A stretch of 62,386 nucleotides of DNA from Aeromonas popoffii. Its GTDB lineage: Bacteria > Pseudomonadota > Gammaproteobacteria > Enterobacterales > Aeromonadaceae. Where the stretch lies: contig NZ_CDBI01000016.1 of NCBI RefSeq assembly GCF_000820025.1, positions 1-62,386 of the forward strand, given 5' to 3'. The notes beneath the pieces were generated by a model that saw only the letters and a program-made list of their open reading frames with translations, did not search any database and was not told the origin of the DNA. The position numbers and the translations under genes were made by a program. Shown piece by piece: positions 18,876-27,328 of this stretch (positions are counted from its first letter, which is position 1; every line of letters begins with the position of its first letter).

Positions 18876-19531
18876 GCTTCTATCACCTGCTGCAACAAGC
18901 CACAGCCCCGGATCGGGAGCATCTGTTCAAGGCCCCCATCATAGAGGCGTGTCGCAAGGGCGAGATCTCCCGTGACACCTATCTGCGCTTCCTCTCCCAG
19001 GCCTTCTATCACGTGCGCCACACTGTGCCGCTGTTGATGGCCACCGGCGGCAAGCTGGGTCAGGAGTATGAGTGGGTACGCGGCGCCATTGCCGAATATA
19101 TCGATGAGGAGTATGGCCACCAAGAATGGATCTTAAACGATATCCGCGCCTGTGGCGGCGATGCCGAGGCGGTGCGGCACGGCCAGCCCGGGCTGCCCAT
19201 CGAGCTGATGGTGGCCTTTCTCTATGACCAGATACAGCGCGGCAACCCCATGGGCTTCTTTGGCATGGTGCAGGTGCTGGAAGGCACCAGCGTCGCCATC
19301 GCCCTCACCGTGGCAGACCAGCTGAAAAAGGGCCTAGGTCTGCCCCCTCAGGCGATGAGCTACCTGAGCTCCCACGGCGCACTGGATCAGGAGCACCTCA
19401 AGTTCTTCGAATCGCTGATGGATCGGGTCGAAAACCCGGCGGATCAAGCCGCCATCATTCACTCGGCCAAGGTGGTTTACCGCCTCTACGCCGACATGCT
19501 CTATCAACTCACGGAAACACAAGCATCATGA
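18872..19531 (+). CDS. Heme-oxygenase-fold (TenA/PqqC/HDO-like) putative metal oxidase
   Basis: A 219-residue all-helical protein. The frame is open from 18575, but the ATG at 18872, in a 4-bp overlap with the ligase and preceded by AGGAGAAA, is the natural start. Candidate metal ligands sit on different helices: H47/H50 (FYHVRH), E79/E80 and H83 (DEEYGHQEW), E137, H168, and D172/E174-H175 (DQEHLKFF). This spacing resembles heme-oxygenase-like diiron oxidases such as UndA rather than thiaminase TenA, which lacks them. Next to an acyl ligase, oxidation of a fatty-acyl or aminated acyl substrate is plausible. Substrate and metal are not known. Confidence 0.8.
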   Translation: MSFYHLLQQATAPDREHLFKAPIIEACRKGEISRDTYLRFLSQAFYHVRHTVPLLMATGGKLGQEYEWVRGAIAEYIDEEYGHQEWILNDIRACGGDAEAVRHGQPGLPIELMVAFLYDQIQRGNPMGFFGMVQVLEGTSVAIALTVADQLKKGLGLPPQAMSYLSSHGALDQEHLKFFESLMDRVENPADQAAIIHSAKVVYRLYADMLYQLTETQAS

Positions 19532-20376
19532 AGCTTGAAGGAAAAAAGGTGTTGCTCACGGGCGCGAGCGGCGGGATCGGCGAAGCGCTGGCCCAAGCGC
19601 TGGCGGCCCAGGGGGCGCACCTGCTGCTGCATGGACGCAGAGCCAGCGTGCTGGAGCGCCTCTGCAAGGAGCTGCCGTACCCGGAGCGCCATCAGATAGT
19701 GATCGCCGATCTGGGATCTCCTCAGGAGCGGGCCCGGCTGTTGCAACATCCCGCGCTGGAGGAGGGGCTGGACGTGCTGATCAACAACGCTGGCTGCAAC
19801 CAGTTTGCCTGGCTGGAAGATCAGAGTGTGGAGCAGGTAGAACGCCAGCTGCTGCTTAATATCGAGGCGCCGATCCAGCTGACCCGCGCCCTGCTGCCCC
19901 GGCTGCGCAAACCCGCCGTGGTAATGAACATAGGCTCCAGCTTCGGCGCCATCGGCTATGCGGGTTACAGCGTCTACTGCGCCAGCAAGTTCGCCCTGCG
20001 CGGCTTTAGCGAGGCGCTGGGCCGCGAGCTGGAAGGCACCGGTATCAAGGTGCTGCACTTCGCCCCCCGCGCCACCCGTACCCGCCTTAATTCGGAGGCG
20101 GCCTACGAGATGAACGCCGAGCTTGGCACCCAGACTGACAGCCCGCAGGACGTGGCCGAAGCCGCCGTCATCGCCCTGTGCAACGAGACTCGCCGCAGTT
20201 GGCTCGGCTGGCCGGAGAAGCTGTTCGTGCGACTCAACGCCCTGCTACCCGGCCTCGTTGACCGGGCACTGGCCAAACAAAAACCCATCATAGAGCGCTA
20301 CGCTCGCCACTCGCCGCCCCCACCCGCGGCGGGCAAAGGCAACCCCACCGCCGTCATGACAGAGAAGGAACGTTAA
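19528..20376 (+). CDS. Short-chain dehydrogenase/reductase
   Basis: A 282-residue classical SDR. The cofactor motif TGASGGIGEALAQAL (residues about 11-25), NNAG (about 88-91), a catalytic Ser in NIGSSFGAIGYAGYSV and the YCASK Tyr-Lys pair are all intact. The residue after the second beta strand (GRRAS) suggests NADP(H) preference. The C-terminal 20 residues are Pro-rich and hydrophilic. The start overlaps the upstream stop by 4 bp (ATGA). It probably reduces or oxidises a carbonyl or alcohol in the product made by the ligase and oxidase. Confidence 0.92.
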   Translation: MKLEGKKVLLTGASGGIGEALAQALAAQGAHLLLHGRRASVLERLCKELPYPERHQIVIADLGSPQERARLLQHPALEEGLDVLINNAGCNQFAWLEDQSVEQVERQLLLNIEAPIQLTRALLPRLRKPAVVMNIGSSFGAIGYAGYSVYCASKFALRGFSEALGRELEGTGIKVLHFAPRATRTRLNSEAAYEMNAELGTQTDSPQDVAEAAVIALCNETRRSWLGWPEKLFVRLNALLPGLVDRALAKQKPIIERYARHSPPPPAAGKGNPTAVMTEKER

Positions 20377-20377
20377 C

Positions 20378-21016
20378 ATGAAGCACGCCACTCTCCGCCC
20401 CCGTTTGGGTCATAGCGCTATCCTGCTCCTCGCGCTGGGCTCTGGCCTGGCTCAGGCCGCCGACTCCTTGCACGTCATCCAGCAACAGTGGGCCGTCTGC
20501 CAGTATCAGCAGACCGGCAAGGCCAAGGAGAGCTGCCTGGAGCAATTGAGCAGCCAGGCCGATGAGGCCAGCGCCAAGGAAGCCTTTCGTACCGACCTGT
20601 TGATCTGGTCGGCCATCGTCAAGAGCAGCTGGGCCGGCGCCAAGGGCGGGCTGGGGGCCCTGGGTCTGGTCAAGGAGGCCAAGGCCAAGCTGGAGATAGC
20701 CCTCAAGCAGGATCCCAAGATGCTGGAAGGCTCCGCCTACACCAGCCTGGGTTCGCTCTATTATCAGGTGCCGGGTTGGCCGGTGGGATTTGGCGATAAC
20801 GAGAAGGCCGAACAGCTGCTCAAGCAGGCGCTGGCCATCAACCCGACCGGCATAGATCCCAACTTCTTCTACGGCGACTTCCTGCTCGATCAGGGCCGCA
20901 AGGACGAAGCCAAAACCTATCTGGACAAGGCACTGGCGGCGCCGGACCGCCCCGGCCGCGAGGTGGCAGATCAGGGTCGTCGCATCGAGATCCGGGACCG
21001 CCTTGCCAAGCTATAA
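20378..21016 (+). CDS. Periplasmic TPR-repeat protein
   Basis: A 212-residue protein with a signal peptide (residues 1-28, ending AQAADS). Two Cys (CQYQQ and ESCLEQL, about 13 residues apart) could form a disulfide. TPR-like helix pairs follow (AKLEIALKQDPKMLEGSAYTSL, KAEQLLKQALAINPTG, AKTYLDKAL), together with YYQVPGWPVGFGDNEKAEQ. The design resembles TRAP-T/TatT-like periplasmic TPR proteins that bind hydrophobic ligands or partner proteins. It starts 2 bp after the SDR gene, so it is translated in the same operon and may carry or export the product. Confidence 0.8.
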   Translation: MKHATLRPRLGHSAILLLALGSGLAQAADSLHVIQQQWAVCQYQQTGKAKESCLEQLSSQADEASAKEAFRTDLLIWSAIVKSSWAGAKGGLGALGLVKEAKAKLEIALKQDPKMLEGSAYTSLGSLYYQVPGWPVGFGDNEKAEQLLKQALAINPTGIDPNFFYGDFLLDQGRKDEAKTYLDKALAAPDRPGREVADQGRRIEIRDRLAKL

Positions 21017-21099
21017 AATCAAGCTGGATCAAACAGCTATTTAAACTCTGCCCGCCCGCTTGCATACTGGTGGGCAGCGTCGTTTAAGGGGTAGTGACT

Positions 21100-21789
21100 A
21101 TGCGGATCCTGTTGGTCGAAGATGATGTGATGCTGGGCGATGGCATGGTGGATGCCCTGCGCAGTAGTGGCTATACGGTGGACTGGTTGCAGCAGGGGCT
21201 GCCCGCCCTGCAGGTACTCAAGAGCGAAGAGTTTGCGGCCCTCATTCTGGATCTCAACCTGCCGGATATCGACGGCATCAGCCTGCTATGCAAGTTGCGA
21301 CGGGAGGGCCAGACACTGCCCGTGCTGATCCTCACCGCCCGCGATGCCCTGGACGACAGGGTACTGGGGCTGGATGCTGGCTCCGATGACTACATGGTCA
21401 AACCCTTCGCCCTGCAGGAGCTCAACGCCCGTCTGCGCGCTCTGGTGCGGCGCAGCAAGGGCCAGGCTCAGGCGATACTGGAATATGGCGAACTGCTGCT
21501 CAATCCCGAGTCACAGCAGGTCACCTATCGGGGCGAACCGGTCAAACTGACCCCTCATGAATACAAGCTGCTGAAGGAGCTCATCACCCAGAGCGGCCGG
21601 GTACTGAGCAAGGATCAGCTGCAACAGAGCCTCTATGGCTGGGACGAAGGCGCCGAAAGCAACGCGGTGGAGGTCCATATCCACCACCTGCGCAAGAAGT
21701 TCTACAGCGACCTCATTCGCAATATTCGCGGGGTCGGCTACATCATTCCGCAGCTTGAACTGCCACAACACAGAGACAACCGGGCATGA
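21100..21789 (+). CDS. OmpR/PhoB-class response regulator (QseB/PmrA-like)
   Basis: A 229-residue response regulator. The receiver domain (1-118) has the acidic pair E7/D8/D9, phosphoacceptor D51 (LILDLNLPDIDG), T79 and K101 (DDYMVKPFA). The C-terminal winged helix (about 128-220) ends with HIHHLRKKF...IRGVGYII. A GTG at 21094 is also possible, but the ATG at 21100, 8 bp after AAGGGG, begins with the canonical MRILLVEDD. Similarity to QseB/PmrA fits the CTTAAG-N5-CTTAAG repeat upstream of the operon. It lies 83 bp after the TPR gene and overlaps the kinase gene by 4 bp. Confidence 0.93.
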   Translation: MRILLVEDDVMLGDGMVDALRSSGYTVDWLQQGLPALQVLKSEEFAALILDLNLPDIDGISLLCKLRREGQTLPVLILTARDALDDRVLGLDAGSDDYMVKPFALQELNARLRALVRRSKGQAQAILEYGELLLNPESQQVTYRGEPVKLTPHEYKLLKELITQSGRVLSKDQLQQSLYGWDEGAESNAVEVHIHHLRKKFYSDLIRNIRGVGYIIPQLELPQHRDNRA

Positions 21790-23228
21790 ATCGTCCCCGC
21801 TCCATCCGCCATTTTCTGCTCTCAGGCATACTGGCTCTGGTCAGTGCCAGCCTGGCTATCAGTGCCCTCATCGGCTATCTCGAGGCCAGCCATGAGATGG
21901 AGGAGCTGTTCGATGCCCGCCTCGCCCAATCTGCCCGCATCACCAACCAGTTGCTCAGCCGCTATCTGGAGCAAAATGGCGATCTGCCCGCCAACGGCAC
22001 CGTCTACGAAGATTGGGAGCAGCAAAACCCGGATCAGTGGCAGAAGGACACCAGCCTCAATCTGCGCGGCGAAGACAGGGAGCTGACCCCCTTCGGCCAC
22101 GAGTTCGAGCGCAACCTCTACTTCCAACTGCTGAACGAGCAGGGCAGCATACTGCTGCGCTCCCCCAGCGCCCCAAGCCAGCCGCTGGTCGAACTGGCAC
22201 CCGGTTTCAACACGGTCGAAAAAGACCAGCATCAGTGGCGCACCTTCACCCTCTACAACCAGGATGAACATACCTGGCTGGTGGTGGCAGAGCGGGACGA
22301 CGAGCGCAGCGAACTGGCCAGCAAGATAGCCATCCTGACCATGTTGCCGCTGCTGATCACCTTGCCCTTCCTGCTCGGCCTGCTGTGGTGGCTCATCTCC
22401 CGTGGTCTGGCGCCGCTGCGGCTGCTGGCCCAGGCCATAGGCGAACGTCACCCCGCCAATCTGAGCCCGCTCAACCTGAAGATCCGCGCCCAGGAGCTGA
22501 CCCCGCTCACCAACGAGCTCAACCGCCTGATGCACGCGCTGGCCGACACCATAGAGCGGGAGAAACAGTTCACTAACGAGGCGGCACACGAGCTGCGCAC
22601 CCCGCTGGCGGTGCTGCGCATACACAGTGAAAATGCGCTGGCTGCCGAAGATAACGCCAGCCGCGAGCAGGCATTGCAAAAGATGCTGCTGGCGCTCGAT
22701 CGCAGCGATCGCCTGCTGCGCCAGCTGCTGACTCAGGCCCGCATCGACAGCCAGCAGGGAGTGACGCTGACCGAGCTCAACCTGAACCAGCTGCTGCGAG
22801 GTACGCTGGCGACCCTGGCCCCCATCGCCCTGAAAAAGGATCAGCAGCTGTCGCTGGAGGGGGCGGAGCAGCTGACCGTGATGGGCCAGGCCACCCTGCT
22901 GGATCTGATGTTCAGCAACCTTATCGACAATGCGCTGCGCTACACCCCAGCCCGGGGTGAGATTGCGGTCGAGGTGCGGCACGAAGGTAACAGGGTCAGG
23001 GTCGATATCCGCGACACTGGCCCCGGTATCCCCACCGCCGCCCTGCCACGCCTGTGCGAACGCTTCTTTCGGGTCAATCCCCAGCAGGGAGACGGCGTCG
23101 GCCTCGGCATGGCCATCGTTTCGCGCATCGCCCAGCTGCACGGCGCGGATCTGGATATCCACAACCGGCCAGAGGGAGGGCTGGAGGTGAGCGTGCTGCT
23201 GCCTGTTCCGCCGCGGCCTTCCTCATAA
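21786..23228 (+). CDS. Sensor histidine kinase (QseC/PmrB-like)
   Basis: A 480-residue inner-membrane kinase. TM1 is at about 10-32. A periplasmic sensor of about 140 residues follows, then TM2 at about 180-202 (MLPLLITLPFLLGLLWWLI) and a HAMP segment. The phosphoacceptor is in NEAAHELRTPLAVLRIHSE. ATPase boxes are intact: N (LMFSNLIDNALRYTP), G1 (DTGPGIP) and G2 (GVGLGMAIV). The periplasmic domain is rich in Asp/Glu/Gln, and no specific ligand motif is visible. It is cotranscribed with the response regulator and is last in the operon. Confidence 0.93.
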   Translation: MNRPRSIRHFLLSGILALVSASLAISALIGYLEASHEMEELFDARLAQSARITNQLLSRYLEQNGDLPANGTVYEDWEQQNPDQWQKDTSLNLRGEDRELTPFGHEFERNLYFQLLNEQGSILLRSPSAPSQPLVELAPGFNTVEKDQHQWRTFTLYNQDEHTWLVVAERDDERSELASKIAILTMLPLLITLPFLLGLLWWLISRGLAPLRLLAQAIGERHPANLSPLNLKIRAQELTPLTNELNRLMHALADTIEREKQFTNEAAHELRTPLAVLRIHSENALAAEDNASREQALQKMLLALDRSDRLLRQLLTQARIDSQQGVTLTELNLNQLLRGTLATLAPIALKKDQQLSLEGAEQLTVMGQATLLDLMFSNLIDNALRYTPARGEIAVEVRHEGNRVRVDIRDTGPGIPTAALPRLCERFFRVNPQQGDGVGLGMAIVSRIAQLHGADLDIHNRPEGGLEVSVLLPVPPRPSS

Positions 23229-23251
23229 AATCGAGTCGGCGCACATAGCAC

Positions 23252-23274
23252 ACGGGGGCCTGAGCCCCCGTTTC
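23252..23274. terminator. Terminator after the two-component genes
   Basis: Stem ACGGGGGC/GCCCCCGT with loop CTGA, followed on the plus strand by a T-rich tail (TTCTG). Convergent with the protease-family gene. Confidence 0.75.
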
Positions 23275-23305
23275 TGTTGTTTGCAGCGCATCGGTGCGAC
23301 ACCAC

Positions 23306-23812
23306 TCAGCGGCAGCCGGGCTGCACCGTGAAGGTACGGCTCGCATCCACGGCCCCCAGATCCGCCAGCAGACGGCGACCAAGCAGCACCGGATAGATCA
23401 TCTTGCTGCGATCCCGCAGGGTGAACCACTCCTCATACACCTTGTCACCCAGGCAGATAGCCATGGTGACAGTGGGTCTCTGCTCCATGCCGCCAGCGCC
23501 GCGCACCGTCACCATGTGCTCCACCGGCCGCTCCAGGGTCTGGCGCACCTGCTGGGCGGTGTTGGCATCCGTCAGCTGCAAGGTAAAGCGCACCCAGGGT
23601 TTGCCATCGCGCTTGAAGTGGTGCAGATCCCGTGCATCCATCGAGGAGGTGAGCGCCCCGGTATCCAGCTTCATCTTCACCGCCACGCCGCTTGGCATGA
23701 GGAGCCCCTTCTCGATCCAGCCATACACGGCGGGAGCAGAGACGGCACGGGCCGCCCCCGGCAGGGAGAGGCAGGCAAGCAGCAACAGCGGCATCATTCG
23801 CGATCCAAACAT
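23306..23812 (-). CDS. Exported retropepsin-like protease-family protein (RimK-associated Zn_protease type)
   Basis: A 168-residue protein. The open frame starts at 23941, but the ATG at 23812 (MFGSRMMPLLLLACLSLPG) follows GAGGAA and gives a clean signal peptide ending ARA. The mature part starts YGWIEKGLLMPSGVAVKMKLDTGALTSSMDA, the aspartyl protease-like DTGA motif of the putative ATP-dependent zinc protease (DUF785) family. Further motifs are the VLLGRRLLADLGAVD near the C-terminus. Despite the name, the fold is retropepsin-like and the activity is unproved; relatives such as SlpA act in envelope or secretion roles. It converges on the two-component genes. Confidence 0.8.
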   Translation of the reverse strand: MFGSRMMPLLLLACLSLPGAARAVSAPAVYGWIEKGLLMPSGVAVKMKLDTGALTSSMDARDLHHFKRDGKPWVRFTLQLTDANTAQQVRQTLERPVEHMVTVRGAGGMEQRPTVTMAICLGDKVYEEWFTLRDRSKMIYPVLLGRRLLADLGAVDASRTFTVQPGCR

Positions 23813-24076
23813 GTCAGTTCCTCGTCCAGACAGGGCCCAGGCTGGCCCGAGAGGCCAAGAATGAGGATGCAAACGGCGGCTGTCAACTGGCGAAACCCGG
23901 CGGCTGGCGGGCTTGTTCTGCCAGGGTCGGAGGCGCAACATGGGTGGGTAAAAAGGCGTGATTGAGGGCTATGTTCGCAGGGAGGTTCAAACCGAAAGGT
24001 GGTGTTGGATGACACCCAGCGCCGCACTCAGGTTGTGACGCCAAAGGCTAACACAATGATGAGCGAATTATCAGTC

Positions 24077-24104
24077 TTGTTCTGGCGGGATTTGTGCCTA
24101 CACT
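24077..24104 (+). promoter_or_regulatory. Candidate guaC promoter
   Basis: TTGTTC (24077-24082), 16-bp spacer, TACACT (24099-24104). Initiation near 24111 would place the downstream hairpin inside the leader. A weak match, proposed from spacing and position. Confidence 0.4.
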
Positions 24105-24109
24105 GTTGT

Positions 24110-24142
24110 AAACCGGAGGCCCTGAAAACCACCGGTTTTTTT
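24110..24142 (+). terminator. Hairpin with T run in the guaC leader (possible attenuator)
   Basis: AAACCGG (24110-24116) pairs with CCGGTTT (24132-24138), with a T run to 24142. It has the form of an intrinsic terminator yet lies 63 bp before guaC, with no gene on the plus strand just upstream. If the promoter at 24077 is real, it would attenuate guaC. Confidence 0.5.
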
Positions 24143-24205
24143 GCGCCTGCCGAAAATTGACCACTGCAAAAGTGACTTTCAACAAGGCTCAATAAGGAAT
24201 TCGTC

Positions 24206-25249
24206 ATGCGTATCGAAGAAGACTTGAAGCTCGGTTTCAAGGATGTTCTGTTTCGCCCCAAGCGCTCTACTCTCAAGAGCCGTTCCCAAGTTAGCCTGAC
24301 CCGTCAGTTCACCTTCAAGCACACCCAGACTCAATGGCAGGGCGTCCCCGTCATCGCCGCCAACATGGATACCGTCGGCAGCTTCGCCATGGCCAGAACC
24401 CTGGCCGGTTTCGAGATGATGACGGCGGTACACAAGCACTACAGCCTTGCGCAGTGGCAAACGTTCGTGAGCGAGACAGACCCGACCCTGCTCGGTCATG
24501 TGATGGTATCGACCGGCACCTCCGAAGAGGACTTCATCAAGACCCGCCAGATCCTGGCCATGTCAACAGCCCTGCGCTTCATCTGCGTGGACGTGGCCAA
24601 CGGCTACTCCCAGCATTTCGTCGAGTTCCTGCGCAAAATACGTGAAGCCTGCCCGAACCACGTCATCCTGGCCGGCAACGTGGTGACCGGCGAGATGGTG
24701 GAAGAGCTGATCCTCTCCGGCGCCGACATCGTCAAGGTCGGCATAGGCCCGGGCTCGGTCTGCACCACCAGGGTCAAGACAGGTGTCGGCTACCCCCAGC
24801 TCTCTGCCATCATAGAGTGCGCCGATGCGGCCCACGGCCTCGGTGGCCAGATCGTCGGTGACGGCGGCTGTACCTGCCCGGGGGACGTGGCCAAGGCGTT
24901 CGGCGGTGGCGCCGACTTCGTGATGCTGGGCGGCATGCTGGCAGCCCACGAGGAGTGCGGTGGCGAAGTGGTTGACGTGGATGACGCCCCTTTTATGAAG
25001 TTCTACGGCATGAGCTCATCGAGTGCCATGGACAAGCACGCCGGCGGCGTCGCCGACTATCGCGCATCCGAGGGCAAAACCGTGCTGCTGCCCTATCGCG
25101 GCCCGGTCGAGAACACGGTGCGCGACATCCTGGGTGGCGTGCGATCCACCTGCACCTACGTCGGCGCCAGCCAACTCAAAGAGCTGACCAAACGCACCAC
25201 CTTCATCCGGGTGCGTGAACAAGAGAACAACGTCTACGGCAAGGAGTGA
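24206..25249 (+). CDS. guaC: GMP reductase
   Basis: A 347-residue cytosolic enzyme that deaminates GMP to IMP with NADPH and so links guanine to adenine nucleotide synthesis. Length and N-terminus ([21 protein letters not shown]) match E. coli GuaC. The catalytic cysteine loop is in [20 protein letters not shown], and the phosphate loop is [42 protein letters not shown] is the typical flap region. A hairpin in the leader may attenuate it. The last 55 bases, stop included, are repeated imperfectly 88 bp downstream. Confidence 0.96.
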   Translation: MRIEEDLKLGFKDVLFRPKRSTLKSRSQVSLTRQFTFKHTQTQWQGVPVIAANMDTVGSFAMARTLAGFEMMTAVHKHYSLAQWQTFVSETDPTLLGHVMVSTGTSEEDFIKTRQILAMSTALRFICVDVANGYSQHFVEFLRKIREACPNHVILAGNVVTGEMVEELILSGADIVKVGIGPGSVCTTRVKTGVGYPQLSAIIECADAAHGLGGQIVGDGGCTCPGDVAKAFGGGADFVMLGGMLAAHEECGGEVVDVDDAPFMKFYGMSSSSAMDKHAGGVADYRASEGKTVLLPYRGPVENTVRDILGGVRSTCTYVGASQLKELTKRTTFIRVREQENNVYGKE

Positions 25250-25282
25250 GCCTGTCCCGAGAAAGGCGCTGAACTCAGCACA

Positions 25283-25337
25283 CACCACCTTCATCCGGGG
25301 GCGCGAGCAAGAGAACAACGTCTACGGCAAGGAGTAA
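25283..25337 (+). repeat. Imperfect second copy of the guaC 3' end
   Basis: Bases 25283-25337 repeat 25195-25249 (the last 17 codons and stop of guaC) with four substitutions, including the stop changed from TGA to TAA. The copy is offset by 88 bp, so it is out of frame with guaC and has no start of its own. It is a scar of a local duplication. Confidence 0.85.
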
Positions 25338-25391
25338 ACCGGCCCCTGCTAGCCACGAGCGCAAAAAGCTGAGGCAAGCAGAATGACGACG

Positions 25392-25432
25392 CCCCCTCTG
25401 CCAGGGGGAGCAGGGAGAGGGTCAATGCCCCC
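25392..25432. repeat. GC-rich intergenic repeat-like element
   Basis: CCCCCT/AGGGGG hairpin (25392-25408) followed by GGAGCAGGGAGAGGG. It shares the pattern CCCCT-TGCCAGGG ... GGGGAG-CAGGGA-GAGG with the longer element at 44065-44139, so a REP-like family is possible. Confidence 0.4.
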
Positions 25433-25446
25433 TTAGAAGCCAATCC

Positions 25447-25478
25447 ACCGGTGTGCTACCCTGCACACCGGTTTTTTT
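25447..25478 (+). terminator. Terminator of guaC
   Basis: Perfect 10-bp stem ACCGGTGTGC/GCACACCGGT with loop TACCCT and a run of seven T, only 30 bp before the earP start. Confidence 0.93.
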
Positions 25479-25507
25479 GTATCTCTCATTTCCATCGGAT
25501 CCCTGAC

Positions 25508-26695
25508 ATGACGACCTCTTCGCCAAGCAATCTGCCGCCATTCGACTGGGATATCTTCTGCTGCGTCGTGGATAACTTCGGTGACATTGGCGTCACCTGG
25601 CGGCTCGCCCGCCAGCTGGAGCAGGAGGGGCATGGTAAGGTGCGGCTCTGGGTGGACGATCTGGCCAGCTTCGCCCGCATCTGCCCGGGACTCGATCCCG
25701 CGCAGGATGGCCAGTGGGTAGCCGGCATCTATATCCAGCTCTGGCACGACGCCCTGCCGGCGGATGTTCTCCCGGCAAAGGTGGTCATAGAAGCGTTCGC
25801 CTGCGAACTGCCCGCCCCCTTTATCGATCGCATGGCCGGGCTCACACCATCCCCCTGCTGGGTCAATCTGGAGTACCTCTCGGCGGAGAGCTGGGTCGAG
25901 GATTGCCACGGCCTCGCCTCGCCCCAGCGGGTCGGCAACCAGAGCCTCAACAAATACTTCTTCTTCCCGGGCTTCACGGCTAAAACCGGTGGTCTGCTCT
26001 GCGAGCGTGGGCTCATCGCCGAACGCGATCAGTGGCAACAGGATAAGGCGGGCCTTGCCGCTTACTGGGCCAGCCTCGGTTTGCCCGCGCAACAAGAGAA
26101 CGAGCTGCGGGTCAGCCTCTTTACCTACGAGAGCGACGCGCTGGTGAGCCTGGTTGCAAGCTGGTGCCAAAGCCCAACCCCTGTCACCTTGCTGCTGCCG
26201 CTCGGTCGCTCGCTACAGGATGTGCTGCGCGGCGCTGGCCTTGAACAAGCTATCGCCACCGCCAAGGCGGGTGACCTGCTCCACTCGGGCAACCTCACCA
26301 TCAAGCTGCTGCCCATGACGGATCAGGCCGGTTACGATCAGCTGCTGTGGAGCTGCGATCTCAATCTGGTGCGCGGCGAGGACTCCTTCGTGCGGGCCCA
26401 GTGGGCCAGCCGTCCCTTCCTGTGGCACATCTACCCGCAGGAAGAGCAGGCCCACATGGTCAAGCTGGACGGTTTTCTCGATCACTACCTGGCAGACTTG
26501 CCCCCGGACACAGCCCAGTGGCTGCGCGCCTTCAGCCACGCCCTCAATCAGGGGGAGCAGACCTGCGAACTTTGGGCCCAATGGCCCCGATATAACGCCA
26601 GTTGGCAGCAACATGGGCGAAGCTGGTCACAGAAGCTACTCACGGACGGGGATCTCGTCACGCGATTGGTGAAATTTTTAGAAAGCCGTATATAA
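25508..26695 (+). CDS. earP: EF-P arginine rhamnosyltransferase EarP
   Basis: A 395-residue glycosyltransferase (GT-B fold) that uses dTDP-rhamnose to modify Arg32 of elongation factor P. The open frame reaches 25451, but the ATG at 25508 (MTTSSPSNLPPFDWDIFCCVVDNFGD) gives the family N-terminus. VVDNFGDIGVTWRLARQL is the conserved first Rossmann segment, whose FGD motif contains the catalytic Asp. The acceptor/dTDP-binding stretch LNLVRGEDSFVRAQWASRPFLW with RGEDS is intact. It is 45 bp upstream of efp, whose product has the arginine this enzyme needs. Confidence 0.94.
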   Translation: MTTSSPSNLPPFDWDIFCCVVDNFGDIGVTWRLARQLEQEGHGKVRLWVDDLASFARICPGLDPAQDGQWVAGIYIQLWHDALPADVLPAKVVIEAFACELPAPFIDRMAGLTPSPCWVNLEYLSAESWVEDCHGLASPQRVGNQSLNKYFFFPGFTAKTGGLLCERGLIAERDQWQQDKAGLAAYWASLGLPAQQENELRVSLFTYESDALVSLVASWCQSPTPVTLLLPLGRSLQDVLRGAGLEQAIATAKAGDLLHSGNLTIKLLPMTDQAGYDQLLWSCDLNLVRGEDSFVRAQWASRPFLWHIYPQEEQAHMVKLDGFLDHYLADLPPDTAQWLRAFSHALNQGEQTCELWAQWPRYNASWQQHGRSWSQKLLTDGDLVTRLVKFLESRI

Positions 26696-26696
26696 T
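26691..26696 (+). promoter_or_regulatory. efp -10 element
   Basis: A perfect TATAAT overlapping the earP stop codon, 45 bp before the efp ATG. The -35 is weak (TTGGTG at 26666 with a long 19-bp spacer). It suggests that efp has its own strong promoter in addition to read-through from earP. Confidence 0.55.
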
Positions 26697-26740
26697 CTGG
26701 CAGTTTTTATCCGTCCGTTTCACGAACAGGAATTTTTTAC

Positions 26741-27307
26741 ATGAAAACCGCACAGGAAATCCGCGCTGGTAACGTAGTCATGATCGGCACCGAGCCGATG
26801 GTGGTCCAGAAGGCTGAGTTCAACAAATCCGGCCGTAACTCCGCCGTGGTCAAGATGAAACTGAAGGGTCTGCTCAACGGTAGCGCGACCGAGACCGTAT
26901 TCAAGGCCGACGACAAGCTGGACGTGGTTCAGCTGGAGCGTAAAGAGTGCACCTACTCTTACTTCTCCGACCCTCTGTATGTCTTCATGGACACCGAGTA
27001 CAACCAGTACGACGTCGAGAAAGACAACCTGGGTGACGTGCTGAACTACCTGGTAGACGGCATGGAAGACATCTGCGAAGTGACTTTCTACAACGAGAAA
27101 GCCATCTCCGTAGAACTGCCGACCACCATAGTGCGCGAAGTTGAGTACACCGAGCCGGCCGCCCGTGGCGACACCTCCGGTAAAGTGACCAAGCCTGCCC
27201 GCCTGAAGGGCACTGCCTACGAGCTGGCTGTTGCCGCCTTCGTAGAGATCGGTGACAAGATCGAAATCGACAGCCGCACCGGCGAATTCAAGCGTCGCAT
27301 CTCCTGA
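26741..27307 (+). CDS. efp: Elongation factor P (Arg32 type)
   Basis: A 188-residue tRNA-shaped translation factor that relieves ribosome stalling at polyproline stretches. It has three beta-barrel domains. The modified loop reads [11 protein letters not shown], with Arg at position 32 where E. coli has the lysine that is beta-lysylated. Arg32 EF-P is rhamnosylated by EarP, encoded just upstream, and no EpmA/EpmB genes are seen here. The sequence shows the high-expression codon pattern of a translation factor. It is followed by a strong terminator. Confidence 0.97.
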   Translation: MKTAQEIRAGNVVMIGTEPMVVQKAEFNKSGRNSAVVKMKLKGLLNGSATETVFKADDKLDVVQLERKECTYSYFSDPLYVFMDTEYNQYDVEKDNLGDVLNYLVDGMEDICEVTFYNEKAISVELPTTIVREVEYTEPAARGDTSGKVTKPARLKGTAYELAVAAFVEIGDKIEIDSRTGEFKRRIS

Positions 27308-27328
27308 TCGACCCCTTGAGTTGAATGC

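Noticed and set aside
25250..25337. Read-through extension of GuaC into the duplicated tail
   Set aside because: The offset of 88 bp is not a multiple of three, so a TGA read-through would not reach the copy in frame.
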